Assembly: GCF_003688995.1 (NCBI RefSeq)
Contig: NZ_PENI01000014.1
Span: 1 to 64,000 of the forward strand
Source of the DNA: Streptomyces shenzhenensis
GTDB taxonomy: Bacteria; Actinomycetota; Actinomycetes; Streptomycetales; Streptomycetaceae
Length of the DNA: 64,000 nucleotides
Direction of reading: 5' to 3'
Shown: positions 17,704 to 26,023 of the stretch, in pieces
Layout of the letters: every line of letters starts with the position of its first letter
Position numbering within the stretch: position 1 is the first letter of the stretch
Position numbers and translations under genes: made by a program
Notes under the pieces: model-generated
The model's input: the letters and a program-made list of their open reading frames with translations, nothing else
What the model was told of the DNA's origin: nothing
Databases searched by the model: none

Positions 17704-18912
17704 ATGAGCGCGTCGGCCGACGTCGTCGTCACCGACTTCGATCACCATTCGGCGAAGTTCGCCGCCCGTCCGTTCGAGGTCTTGGAGGAGTTGCGCGACG
17801 CAGCCCCGGTGGCCTGGTCGACAGCGCACGGCGGGTTCTGGGTGATCACCGACCACGGGAACGTGGTCGAGGGCCTGGCCGACTACTCCACGTTCTCCTC
17901 CACGGCGGGCCCGGCCATTCCCGCCAACCCGTTCGGCACCCGCCACATCCCCGTGGCATTCGATCCCCCGCTGCACGCGCTGTACCGAAAGGTGCTCAAC
18001 GAGTGGTACAGCAGGGCTGAGATCTCCCTGCGTGAGCCGGAGATCAAGGCCATGGTCGTGGAGATCGTCACCGGACTGCGGGAACGGGGGAGCTGGGACT
18101 TCGTCTCCGACCTGGCCAACGTCTCTCCCGGGGCGGTCACCCTTGGGATCCTCGGCTGGGATGTCGGTCAGCGCCTCGAACTGCTGGACGTGATGACCCA
18201 GTCACTGCGCAACCAGGCGAACCCCGATCCCGAGGTCCAGAAGCAGAACGCCCAGCGGAATATGTGGTTCCGGGAGCAGATCCTGCGCGAGGCGAATGAC
18301 CGACGGGCCAACCGGCGCGACGATCTCATGTCGGTGCTCGCGAACGACCCCATCGTCGACGGCCAGCCCCTCACCGACGAGGAGTTGGCCGATATGGTCG
18401 TCCTGCTCATTCTCGCCGGCTTCCACACCACCAGCGGTGCCCTCACGGCGCTGCTCGTCCACATGGAGGAGCACACCGACGACAAGCAGCGCCTCGACCA
18501 GGACCGGAGCCTGATCCCCCATGCGATCGAGGAGATCGTGCGGATCTACTCCCCCGCCACCGCCCACGCTCGGAAGGTCACCCAGGACACGGAGTTCGGC
18601 GGCGTCGAGATGAAGAAGGGGGACTGGACGCTCTTCGTCAACATGGCGGCCAACCACGACCCGGGAGCCTTCCCCGACCCCGAGCGGGTGGACCTCGACC
18701 GCAACCGGGCCAAGAGCGTCGCCTTCGGCTGGGGCGTCCACCGCTGCCTGGGGCTGCACCTGGCCCGGCTGATCCTGCGGCTGGAGATCGAAGCCGTGCT
18801 CGACCTGCTGCCGGGGTACCGCATCGACCTCGACGCAGCCGTGCGCTCCGACCACATGGGACTCGGGTACTTCTACCTCTCGGTCCCGGCGAGCATTCCC
18901 CAGGAGGCCTGA
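17704..18912 (+). CDS. cytochrome P450
   Basis: A 402-residue soluble bacterial P450 that would hydroxylate a hydrophobic substrate with electrons from ferredoxin. The I-helix motif AGFHTT lies at 238-243, ExxR is E277-R280, and the heme loop FGWGVHRCLG has the axial C348. The N-terminal region carries the phrase DHHSAKFAARPFEVLEELR. It is closely similar along its whole length to the P450 at 19133, so the two arose by duplication. GAGCTGG precedes the ATG. The next gene is a small ferredoxin 3 bases downstream of its stop, and FprB is divergent. No substrate can be read from the sequence. Confidence 0.93.
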   Translation: MSASADVVVTDFDHHSAKFAARPFEVLEELRDAAPVAWSTAHGGFWVITDHGNVVEGLADYSTFSSTAGPAIPANPFGTRHIPVAFDPPLHALYRKVLNEWYSRAEISLREPEIKAMVVEIVTGLRERGSWDFVSDLANVSPGAVTLGILGWDVGQRLELLDVMTQSLRNQANPDPEVQKQNAQRNMWFREQILREANDRRANRRDDLMSVLANDPIVDGQPLTDEELADMVVLLILAGFHTTSGALTALLVHMEEHTDDKQRLDQDRSLIPHAIEEIVRIYSPATAHARKVTQDTEFGGVEMKKGDWTLFVNMAANHDPGAFPDPERVDLDRNRAKSVAFGWGVHRCLGLHLARLILRLEIEAVLDLLPGYRIDLDAAVRSDHMGLGYFYLSVPASIPQEA

Positions 18913-18915
18913 GGC

Positions 18916-19125
18916 ATGCGGATCGGCATCGACCCCGGCGTCTGCGAGGGGAACGCCGTGTGCGAGGCCCTGGCGCCGATGGTCTTCGAACTCGACGACC
19001 ATGACCAGGCACGGGTGATCGACGACGTCGTCACTCCTGACGGCTCGGTGTCGGACGAGCATCGAGCGCTCGTGGAGCGAGCCGCCGAGGGGTGCCCCCG
19101 GCTGGCCATCCAGGTAGCGGGGTAG
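18916..19125 (+). CDS. small [3Fe-4S]-type ferredoxin
   Basis: A 69-residue acidic ferredoxin. The cluster ligands are C10 and C16 (CEGNAVC) and a C-terminal Cys in EGCPRLAI, the pattern of P450-associated [3Fe-4S] ferredoxins in actinobacteria. It would carry electrons from the FprB-like reductase (15938-17533) to the P450s on either side. Only 3 bases separate it from the upstream P450 and 7 from the downstream one, so the three genes form one operon. Length is normal for the family. Confidence 0.92.
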   Translation: MRIGIDPGVCEGNAVCEALAPMVFELDDHDQARVIDDVVTPDGSVSDEHRALVERAAEGCPRLAIQVAG

Positions 19126-19132
19126 GGCCGGT

Positions 19133-20377
19133 ATGCACGGTTCCGAGCCGACATCGCCTGCGAAGAGCACGAGGCACGCGCCCACAGAGGCCGTGGTCGT
19201 CGACTTCTCCCACCACTCCGACGCGTTCGCCGAACGCCCGTTCCAAGTTCTGGCGGAACTGCGGGAGCTGGCGCCGATCGCCTGGTCGACAGCGCACGAC
19301 GGGTTCTGGGTGGTGACCGATCACCAGGCCGTGATCGACGGCCTGGCCGACTACGAACGCTTCACCTCCCGTTTCGGCCCCGCCATTCCGGCCAACCCGT
19401 TCGGCACCCGGCACATCCCGGTGGGTCTGGACCCGCCGCTGCACACGACCTACCGCCGGGTCCTCAACAGCTGGTTCAGCAAGGCCGAAGTCGTCCGTCG
19501 GGAGCCGGAGCTGAAGACGTTGGTCGACGAGATCGTCCAGGATCTGGCCGAGCGCGGGAGCTGGGACTTCGTTGCGGACCTGGCCGATGTGGTGCCCGGG
19601 GCCGTGACGCTCGGCATCCTCGGCTGGGACCGCTCCCGCCGCCTCGAACTGCTCGAGGTCATGGCCCGCGGTCTGAAGAACGCGGCCAGCACCGATCCCG
19701 ACGTGGTGGCCCGCAACGCCGAGGGCAATCGCTGGATTCGGGAGCAGATCCTGGCTGAGGCCAGGGATCGTCGGGTGAATCCTCGCGCCGATCTGATGAC
19801 AGTGCTCTCGACGGAGCCGATCGCCGACGGCGTGCCGATGACGGACGAAGAGATCAGCGACACCGTCGTCTTCCTCCTGCTGGCCGGCTTCCACACAACC
19901 AGCGGAGCCCTCACAGCTCTCCTGGTGCAGATGGCCCGACAGCCGGACCTGCGCGCACGGCTGGAGCAGGACCGTTCGTTGATCCCGGACGCAATCGAAG
20001 AAGTGATCCGGATCTTCGCCCCGATCACTGCCCTGGCCCGTCGGGCGACCGAGGACACCAAGCTCGGCGGAGTGGCGATGAAGGAAGGCGACTGGACGCT
20101 CTTCGTGAACGTGGCGGCCAACCACGACCCCGCCGCCTTCCCGGAGCCGGAGACGGTCGACCTCGGCCGCAACCGGGCCAAGAGCGTTGCCTTCGGCTGG
20201 GGGATCCATCGCTGCATGGGGTTGCACCTGGCACGCACCATCCTCCGCCTCGAGGTCGAGGCGGTCTTCGACCTCCTCCCCGGGCACGTGATCGATCTGG
20301 CGGGCACCCGCCGCGCCCGTCACCTGGGCATCGGCTATTTCTACGAGACCGTCCCAGCGCACCTGGCAACAGCATGA
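19133..20377 (+). CDS. cytochrome P450, paralogue of the 17704 enzyme
   Basis: A 414-residue P450. Key sites are AGFHTT at 251-256, E290xxR293 and the heme loop FGWGIHRCMG with C361. It shares long identical stretches with the enzyme at 17704 (for example AIPANPFGTRHIPV and NRAKSVAFGWG), which indicates a tandem duplication around the ferredoxin gene. The N-terminus has about 12 extra residues. Its stop overlaps the next start as ATGA. Two close P450s with one ferredoxin suggest successive oxidations of one substrate family or different regio-selectivity; this is inference. Confidence 0.93.
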   Translation: MHGSEPTSPAKSTRHAPTEAVVVDFSHHSDAFAERPFQVLAELRELAPIAWSTAHDGFWVVTDHQAVIDGLADYERFTSRFGPAIPANPFGTRHIPVGLDPPLHTTYRRVLNSWFSKAEVVRREPELKTLVDEIVQDLAERGSWDFVADLADVVPGAVTLGILGWDRSRRLELLEVMARGLKNAASTDPDVVARNAEGNRWIREQILAEARDRRVNPRADLMTVLSTEPIADGVPMTDEEISDTVVFLLLAGFHTTSGALTALLVQMARQPDLRARLEQDRSLIPDAIEEVIRIFAPITALARRATEDTKLGGVAMKEGDWTLFVNVAANHDPAAFPEPETVDLGRNRAKSVAFGWGIHRCMGLHLARTILRLEVEAVFDLLPGHVIDLAGTRRARHLGIGYFYETVPAHLATA

Positions 20378-20781
20378 GTACGCAGCAGATTCTGGTCGAG
20401 CGCTTCCTGCACTCCTGGTCGGTCGGCCTCGAAGAGTTCTGTGTCACCGTCGAGAAGGTGTTCACCGATACCACGATCTGGGAGAACGTGGGCTACTCGA
20501 CGACGACGGGTGCGGCTGAAGCAGTCGAGCACCTCCGGAAGAGCGCGGGGCGACTCGGCTGGACGCGCGTCGACGCCGCCGTCCTGGTCATTGCTCCAGC
20601 CGGCGATCAGGTCGTGACCGAACGCGTGGACCACCATCTCGACGCCGACGGACAGGTGCTGTTCTCGATCCGCTGCGCGAGCGTCTTCGACCTGAGCGAA
20701 GACCGAATCACCGCGATACGCGAATACTTCGACACCGCGCCCTTGGTCGCTGCCGGGGCAGCGGGGTGCATCGGTGAGTGA
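20374..20781 (+). CDS. NTF2-fold protein, limonene-epoxide-hydrolase-like
   Basis: A 135-residue cone-shaped NTF2-like protein. The layout W-x-N (ENVGYSTTTG), then VTERVDHHLDADG, then DRITAIREYFD resembles limonene-1,2-epoxide hydrolases, where Asp-Arg-Asp residues activate water. The acidic residues of the VDHHLD and REYFD segments are candidates, but I cannot confirm the full triad. It overlaps the upstream P450 by ATGA, so it may open an epoxide made by that enzyme, or act as an isomerase. The last 10 or so residues lie at the junction with a degraded SDR gene and may not be original. Confidence 0.7.
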   Translation: MSTQQILVERFLHSWSVGLEEFCVTVEKVFTDTTIWENVGYSTTTGAAEAVEHLRKSAGRLGWTRVDAAVLVIAPAGDQVVTERVDHHLDADGQVLFSIRCASVFDLSEDRITAIREYFDTAPLVAAGAAGCIGE

Positions 20782-20782
20782 G

Positions 20783-21246
20783 TCGGGCCCGGGGCGACGG
20801 CGTTGACGCGCACGCCGGCCGGTCCCCACTCCAGAGCGAGGTGGCGGACCAGCATGGACAACGCGGCCTTGGAGACGCTGTAAGCGCCGGCCCGGGGTGT
20901 CGGGTGGAGGGCGGAGATCGATGTTGTCACCACGACGCTGCCATGCGCTGCCTCGAGCGCGTCGTACGCCGCCCGGGCCAGAAGCCAGGTGGCCCGCACG
21001 TTGAGGTCGAACGTCGCCTGCCACTCCTCGAGCGAGACCTGCCGCAGCGTCCCCCGGCCGGTGGCGCCGGCGTTGCTCACCAAGGTGTCGAGACCGCCGA
21101 GCGCGGCTGCCACCTCGGCGACAACGGCGGACGGTGCCTCGGGGGCACCGCGCGTGCGCCCAGCGCCCGGGCCTCGGCGGCCACCCGTTCCAGAGCGCCA
21201 CCGCCGCGCCGATACCGCTCCCGGACCCGGTGACCAGCCATTTCAT
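20783..21246 (-). pseudogene. short-chain dehydrogenase, frameshifted and truncated
   Basis: From ATG 21244-21246 the frame reads MKWLVTGSGSGIGAAVA, the cofactor motif of an SDR. The frame then changes at least twice (LERVAAEARALGA is in another frame) and continues as GGLDTLVSNAGATG, then SLEEWQATFDLNVRATWLLA, AYSVSKAALSMLVRHLALEW and VRVNAVAPGPTHSP. The catalytic Ser and the YxxxK are still recognisable. The C-terminus is missing where it meets the convergent NTF2-fold gene. It is dead through at least two indels and a 3' deletion. Confidence 0.75.
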
Positions 21247-21257
21247 AGGAGGCTCCG

Positions 21258-21888
21258 ATGAGGTTGGCGACGTACGCCGACGGAACCGGTCCGCGGGCCG
21301 GGCTGATCACCAGCGACGATCACGTCCACGATGCCGCCGCCCTCCTGGGCACCGGGCCGCTGCACGATGTCGGCACCCTGTTGGAGCACCCCAACGCGTT
21401 GGAACGCCTCCGCGGCGCTGACCTGGGAGCAGGGCGATCGCTCGCCGAAGTGAGGCTCCGAGCGCCCCTGCTGCGCCCGCCCAGTATCCGCGACCACATC
21501 GCGTTCGAAGGCCACGCCGACCGGACCGGCACCCGGGACCTGCCCGACGTGTGGCACCGCCGTTCGCTCTACTACTACAGCGGAGTGGGCCGGATCCACG
21601 GGCCGCCTCGACCTCGACGTCACCGTGTGCGTCAACGGCCAGACCTGGGCAACGTCGAATAGCCGGGCCATGGCTCATTCCTGGCCCGCGACGGTCGAGC
21701 ACGCCTCGTACGACGGGCGCCTGCTGGCAGGCGACCTGCTCGGCTCCGGCACGGTCGACGGCTGCTCGATCGGCGAGGCCCTGCGCATCGGCACTCCGGG
21801 AGACCGCTACCTGCGCCCGGGTGACCACGTGGAGCTCGCGGTGGCCGGGATCGGGGCGCTGGCCACTTCCCAGCGCAGCGTCTCGTAA
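21258..21888 (+). pseudogene. fumarylacetoacetate hydrolase family protein, deleted and frameshifted
   Basis: The N-terminal part (RLATYADGTGPRAGLI, then SIRDHIAFEGHADR) matches FAH-family ring-cleavage hydrolases. After about 21590 the sequence jumps frame and position to LDLDVTVCVNGQTWATSN, then LLAGDLLGSGTVDG and LRPGDHVELAVAGIG, the end of the domain. The central segment with the metal-binding Glu/Asp residues is deleted. In an intact enzyme it would cleave C-C bonds of acylpyruvates, late in ring degradation. It starts 11 bases from the divergent SDR remnant. Confidence 0.75.
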
Positions 21889-21892
21889 TCCA

Positions 21893-22288
21893 TCAGACCG
21901 GCCCGAAGACCGGGACGACCGGATGCTCGCCGACCGCCTGGAACCGGGCCCGGACCCGGGCGCCGATCGGGTCGGCCCCCGGCGGGAAGCCGTCCAGGGT
22001 GCTGAGCAGCCGGACCCCGCTGTCCAGCTCCACCAGCGCGACGTCGTAGGGGACTCGCCCCTTGAGATGGGCGGCGTAGGCGCGGTGGTAGACGGCATAG
22101 CTCCACACCGTGCCGACCGGCTCGACCTCTTCCCACGCGAACGACCGCCCCAGACACTCCGGGCACACACCGGCGGCCGGCCAGCGGAGGAAGGCGCAGT
22201 CCGCGCAGCGCTGGAAAACCAGTCGACCCTCGCTCGCCTCGGCCCAGAACCGCGAGTCGTCCTGGGTCTCCGGGGTCTCGTAGCTCAC
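21893..22288 (-). CDS. DUF35 (rubredoxin-like zinc ribbon plus OB-fold) protein
   Basis: A 131-residue protein. The zinc ribbon has C28, C31, C42 and C45 (RCADC and CPECLG). The OB-fold follows (VGTVWSYAVYHRAY, then VPYDVALVELDSGVRLL). By family knowledge DUF35 proteins bind acyl-CoA and partner SCP2-like thiolases; ChsH2-DUF35 with Ltp2 forms an aldol-lyase in steroid side-chain removal. Here its ATG overlaps the stop of the thiolase gene as ATGA, which supports a heteromeric complex with the 22285-23442 product. Confidence 0.85.
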   Translation of the reverse strand: MSYETPETQDDSRFWAEASEGRLVFQRCADCAFLRWPAAGVCPECLGRSFAWEEVEPVGTVWSYAVYHRAYAAHLKGRVPYDVALVELDSGVRLLSTLDGFPPGADPIGARVRARFQAVGEHPVVPVFGPV

Positions 22289-23442
22289 CGGGCCTCCGTC
22301 GAGAGGATCGTGCTGGCCGCCTTCATGAAGCCGAACGTCGAGCAGTACTGCGCCGTGGTGAGGCCCCCGACCTGTCGGTCCCCGGCCTCACCGCGCAATT
22401 GCCGCACGGCCTCGACGAGATGCAGGAAACCCCACATGTAGGCCTCGGAGAGCTGGCCACCGTTGGTGTTGAGCGGCAGTTTCCCGCCGTGTCCGACCGC
22501 GCCCGAACGGAACGCCTCGCCCACGCCTCCGGGCTCGACAAAGCCGTAGTGCTCCAGCATCTGAAGCACCCAGATGCTGGTCGGGTCCTGGATGTAGAGA
22601 GCGTCGACCCCGTCCTGGTCGATACCCGCGGCGGGGTAGACCCGCTCGGCCACCGACCGGATCCAGGGCCGCAACCACTGGTCGGCGTTCTGCCGGTCCC
22701 GCAGTCCGGTCTGCTGGGCGATCCCCATGACGTGCACCGGCTTGTCGGTGAGCTCCGCCGCCCGGTCCGCCCTCGCGACGATCAGGCAGGCGGCACCGTC
22801 GGAGATCATGCACAGGTCGGCCCGGCGCAACGGCGCCACGAGGTACGGAGCGGCCAGGTAGTCGTCCACCGTCATCGGCTCGCGGAAGATCGCCAGCGGG
22901 TTGTCAGTCGCGTACCTCCGCTGCGAGACCGAGATCTCGGCCAGGTCGGCCTCGGTGGTGCCGAACTGCATCTGGTGGCGCCGGAAGGCCATCGCGGCGG
23001 GTCCGGCCACGTTGAGGAAGCCGTAGACCGACGCCTCGTCCTGACGCCCCAGCGGGTGGCTGAACTTGTTTCCCGCGCTGCGCTGGTTGGTGCCGTACAC
23101 AATGGCCACGACGCTGGCCAGCCCAGCGTCGATCACCGCGCAGGCCAGGTGGAGCGAGAAGTTGCAGGTGCCGTAGTCCAGCGTCGCGCTGTAGGCCGGG
23201 TTGAGCCCGGCCAGCCGGCCGATCTCGGTGTCGATCCCGAAGCCGCCGTAGGACTTGCAGGTGATCAAACCGTCGATCGCCGACTTGTCGATGCCGGACT
23301 GGGCCAGGGTGACGCGCAGTCCTTCGACGGCCAGCTCGTCCGCCGAGATCCCGGGGATGGTGCCCTGCTTGGTGGAGCCCGCCGCGACCACCGCAGTGCG
23401 GCCGCGGATGGCGCCACCGAGCTGGGACGAGGCGTCCGCCAT
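22285..23442 (-). CDS. SCP2-type thiolase / putative acyl-CoA retro-aldol lyase
   Basis: A 385-residue thiolase-fold protein of the non-specific lipid-transfer (Ltp2-like) branch. The region where thiolases carry the nucleophilic Cys reads LDYGTCNFSLHLACAVIDAG; spacing to IDAG places Tyr, not Cys, at the usual site. The C-terminal motif reads PLNTNGGQLSEAYMWGFLH, with Tyr where thiolases have the His of GHP. Both fit an aldol-lyase rather than a classical thiolase. It is coupled to the DUF35 gene (ATGA) and overlaps the CoA-transferase stop by one base, so the three act on CoA thioesters in sequence. Substrate unknown. Confidence 0.8.
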   Translation of the reverse strand: MADASSQLGGAIRGRTAVVAAGSTKQGTIPGISADELAVEGLRVTLAQSGIDKSAIDGLITCKSYGGFGIDTEIGRLAGLNPAYSATLDYGTCNFSLHLACAVIDAGLASVVAIVYGTNQRSAGNKFSHPLGRQDEASVYGFLNVAGPAAMAFRRHQMQFGTTEADLAEISVSQRRYATDNPLAIFREPMTVDDYLAAPYLVAPLRRADLCMISDGAACLIVARADRAAELTDKPVHVMGIAQQTGLRDRQNADQWLRPWIRSVAERVYPAAGIDQDGVDALYIQDPTSIWVLQMLEHYGFVEPGGVGEAFRSGAVGHGGKLPLNTNGGQLSEAYMWGFLHLVEAVRQLRGEAGDRQVGGLTTAQYCSTFGFMKAASTILSTEAR

Positions 23443-26003
23443 CAGATCGCGTCCTCGGCGGCCAGGCTGTCGACCTCGTCTCGCGAGAGTCCGAGCAACT
23501 CCTCGTACACCTCGTAGTTGTGCTCACCGTAAGTGGGCGCACCTCTCCCGACCCGGCCGCCGGCGTACTGCGGGGTGTCGGACATCTTCACTGACGGCGC
23601 CGCCACCGGCCAGCGGCCGAAGTTGGTCGCGTCGAGCTCGGTGAGCCAGTCCAGCGCGGCCAGCTGCGGGTCGTTCTCCACCCGGTCCTGGGTGGTCTGC
23701 GCGACGCCGGCGGCCACGCCGATGACCTGCAGCCGGTTCATCAGATCGAACCCGTCGTGCTCGGCCGTCCAGGAGGTCACCAGCCGATCCAGCGCCTCCC
23801 GGTTGCGGTGCCGGTCGGCGCCCGTGCGGAAGTCGGCGTGCTCCAGCCACTCCGGGTGGCCGGCCTCCTTGGCCAGCGCCACCCAGTCGTCATCGCTGCG
23901 GCAGGTGATCGCGATCCAACGGTCGTCACCGCGGGTGCGGTACAGACCTTCCGGCGCCGCGGTCGAGTACGGCGACCGGTTCCCGGCGCGCTCCCACACC
24001 CGCCCGTTGACCTGGAAGTCCAGAGTCGGCACGGCGGTCATGAAGATGCCAACCTCGCTCTGCGATGCGTCGATCGCCTGGCCCTCGCCCGTGACGTCGT
24101 GGTGGTAGACGGCGCTGAGGATGGCCAGCGCGAAGCTGTAGGCGCCGTACCAGTCCAGGTAGGAGTAACCCCAGCCGGCGGGCGGGAACGGGTCCGGCAG
24201 ACCGCTCATCTCCGAGGTGCCGGCGAACGCCTGCGCCACCGGGCCGATGGTGCGGAACCGACCGTAGATCCCCTTGGTGCCCATGCCGGACTGCTTGGCG
24301 TAGATGATGTCCGGCTTGATCTTGCGCAGTTCGTCGTAGCCCAGGCCCCAGCTCTCCATCACGCCCGGCGAGAACCCCTCGGAGACCACCGTGCTCTCGG
24401 CCACCATCCGCCGAGCCAGCTCCAGCCCCTTGGGGTGCTTGACGTTCAGCGAGATGCCGCGCTTGCCGGGGTTCTTGTTGTTGTACTGCGCCCCCACCGG
24501 GCCGCCGAGATCGGCCGGCCACTGCGACGGCACGGGTTCGGTGGCCCGTGCCCGGGCCTCTCGCCCGCCGACCGGATTGCCGCCTCGGCGCGGGTCGAGG
24601 TTCTTGTGCCACTCGACCTTGATCACGTCGGCGCCGAGCGAGGCCAGGAACCGGGTGGCCCCGGCCGAGGCCAGCATCCAGGTGAAGTCGAGGATCCGGA
24701 CACCTTGCAGCGCCCATGGTTTGCCATGGGCGGACAAGGCGTCAGGCGTCGTCAGCGGCGCCCGAACCAAGGTGCGCGGCCTCACCCGCAGCAGCTCGCG
24801 GTGCTGGTCCAGCCGGGGTGCCGGACTCTGCCCGACCCACTGCGTGCCGGTCGCGATCCACTTGCTGGTCGGGTAGCGCAGCGACCGGCCGAGGTCAGTG
24901 TGCTCCACGTTCCCGAACGTGCCGCGCTGAAGCCAATGCTCGTCGTAGGCCGACTCGTGGGGCTTGCGGACCGGCACCCACATCAGCCCGGCCTCTTGTG
25001 CCTCCCGCCAGGGGACATCCTCGAAGAGGTACCGGCGGACGGTGTGCTCGACGGCGTCCATGTTCCGGGCCGCGCCGCCCTCCATCCCGGGCAGCACCCG
25101 GGAATCCTTGCTCTTCTCGTCGCTGCCGTCGCTGACGTCGTCGCCGATGCCGTACTTGGCCAGGAACGGCCCGAGCAGCTTGGCGTTACGAGTGGAGGCG
25201 AGGATCCAGCGACCGTCCTTGGTGGCGAAGATCGAGCGGTGAACCGACACGTCGGGCGCGGAGTGACGGCAGGTCTGACGCAAGAAGGGTGTGCGCAGGC
25301 AGATCCACGACATAAGGTCGCCCTCAGTGTTCTTGGCGAGTGCCTCGTGGACTGCGCACGACAGGTGCTGACCGCTGCCGGTGCGGCGCCGGCTGATCAG
25401 TGCGGCGATCACGGTGAAGGCGAGTTGCTCACCGGCGACGGCGTAGGAGTGCTCGAGCTGCGAGGCTACCGGCGGCAGGTCGTACTTCCGGGAGGGGTCC
25501 GGGTCGTAGCCGTTGTTCATCGCCTGCCCGCCCAGCGCCAGGTGGACCAGGTCGGTCGCCTTCCAGTTCCGGCGGGGCCCTTCTTCGCCGAACGGTGTCA
25601 TACGGGCGACGACGAGCGCCGGGTGTCGCTCGCGCAGTTCGGCGCTGCTCAGCCCCCGCTCGTCCAGGTAGCCGACGGGGCTCGCGTCCAGCAGGACGTC
25701 GCTCGCGGCGGCCAGATCCTCCAGCCCGCGACGGCCCTCGTCGGTGTCGAGGTCCAGGACGACCGAGCGCTTCCCGCGGTTGTAGGCCCAGAAGTGCAGC
25801 GACCGCTCAGGGTCGGGGACGTCGTCGACGAACGGACCCATCCGGCGGCTCTCGGCGCCCTCGGGCGGCTCGACCTTGATCACCTCGGCGCCGAGACCGG
25901 CCAGCACGAGTCCGCAGTACTCGCCGATCCGGTCACCGACCTCGACCACCCGCACGCCGTCGAGGGCTCCGGGCTTCGTCTGCTCAGGGGTGTGGCTGGG
26001 CAT
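23442..26003 (-). CDS. double-domain type III CoA-transferase (CaiB/BaiF)
   Basis: An 853-residue protein, about twice the normal length. Two CaiB-type modules follow each other: the first opens with LDGVRVVEVGDRIGEYCGLV and GAEVIKVEPPEGAESR, the second at about residue 430 with LQGVRILDFTWMLASAGATR and GADVIKVEWHKN. Single-domain relatives are intertwined dimers; the fusion probably folds as one pseudo-dimer with one or two active sites. It would activate an acid by moving CoA from a donor. It precedes the thiolase and DUF35 genes in the same direction with a one-base overlap. A second fusion of this kind occurs at 39879. Confidence 0.87.
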   Translation of the reverse strand: MPSHTPEQTKPGALDGVRVVEVGDRIGEYCGLVLAGLGAEVIKVEPPEGAESRRMGPFVDDVPDPERSLHFWAYNRGKRSVVLDLDTDEGRRGLEDLAAASDVLLDASPVGYLDERGLSSAELRERHPALVVARMTPFGEEGPRRNWKATDLVHLALGGQAMNNGYDPDPSRKYDLPPVASQLEHSYAVAGEQLAFTVIAALISRRRTGSGQHLSCAVHEALAKNTEGDLMSWICLRTPFLRQTCRHSAPDVSVHRSIFATKDGRWILASTRNAKLLGPFLAKYGIGDDVSDGSDEKSKDSRVLPGMEGGAARNMDAVEHTVRRYLFEDVPWREAQEAGLMWVPVRKPHESAYDEHWLQRGTFGNVEHTDLGRSLRYPTSKWIATGTQWVGQSPAPRLDQHRELLRVRPRTLVRAPLTTPDALSAHGKPWALQGVRILDFTWMLASAGATRFLASLGADVIKVEWHKNLDPRRGGNPVGGREARARATEPVPSQWPADLGGPVGAQYNNKNPGKRGISLNVKHPKGLELARRMVAESTVVSEGFSPGVMESWGLGYDELRKIKPDIIYAKQSGMGTKGIYGRFRTIGPVAQAFAGTSEMSGLPDPFPPAGWGYSYLDWYGAYSFALAILSAVYHHDVTGEGQAIDASQSEVGIFMTAVPTLDFQVNGRVWERAGNRSPYSTAAPEGLYRTRGDDRWIAITCRSDDDWVALAKEAGHPEWLEHADFRTGADRHRNREALDRLVTSWTAEHDGFDLMNRLQVIGVAAGVAQTTQDRVENDPQLAALDWLTELDATNFGRWPVAAPSVKMSDTPQYAGGRVGRGAPTYGEHNYEVYEELLGLSRDEVDSLAAEDAI

Positions 26004-26023
26004 GGGTGCTCTGCTCCCTGGGG

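Noticed and set aside
20607..21113. Intact SDR gene on the - strand
   Set aside because: The frame with NNAG-like and YxxxK parts lacks the cofactor motif, which lies in another frame, and the C-terminus is foreign. It is treated as a pseudogene.
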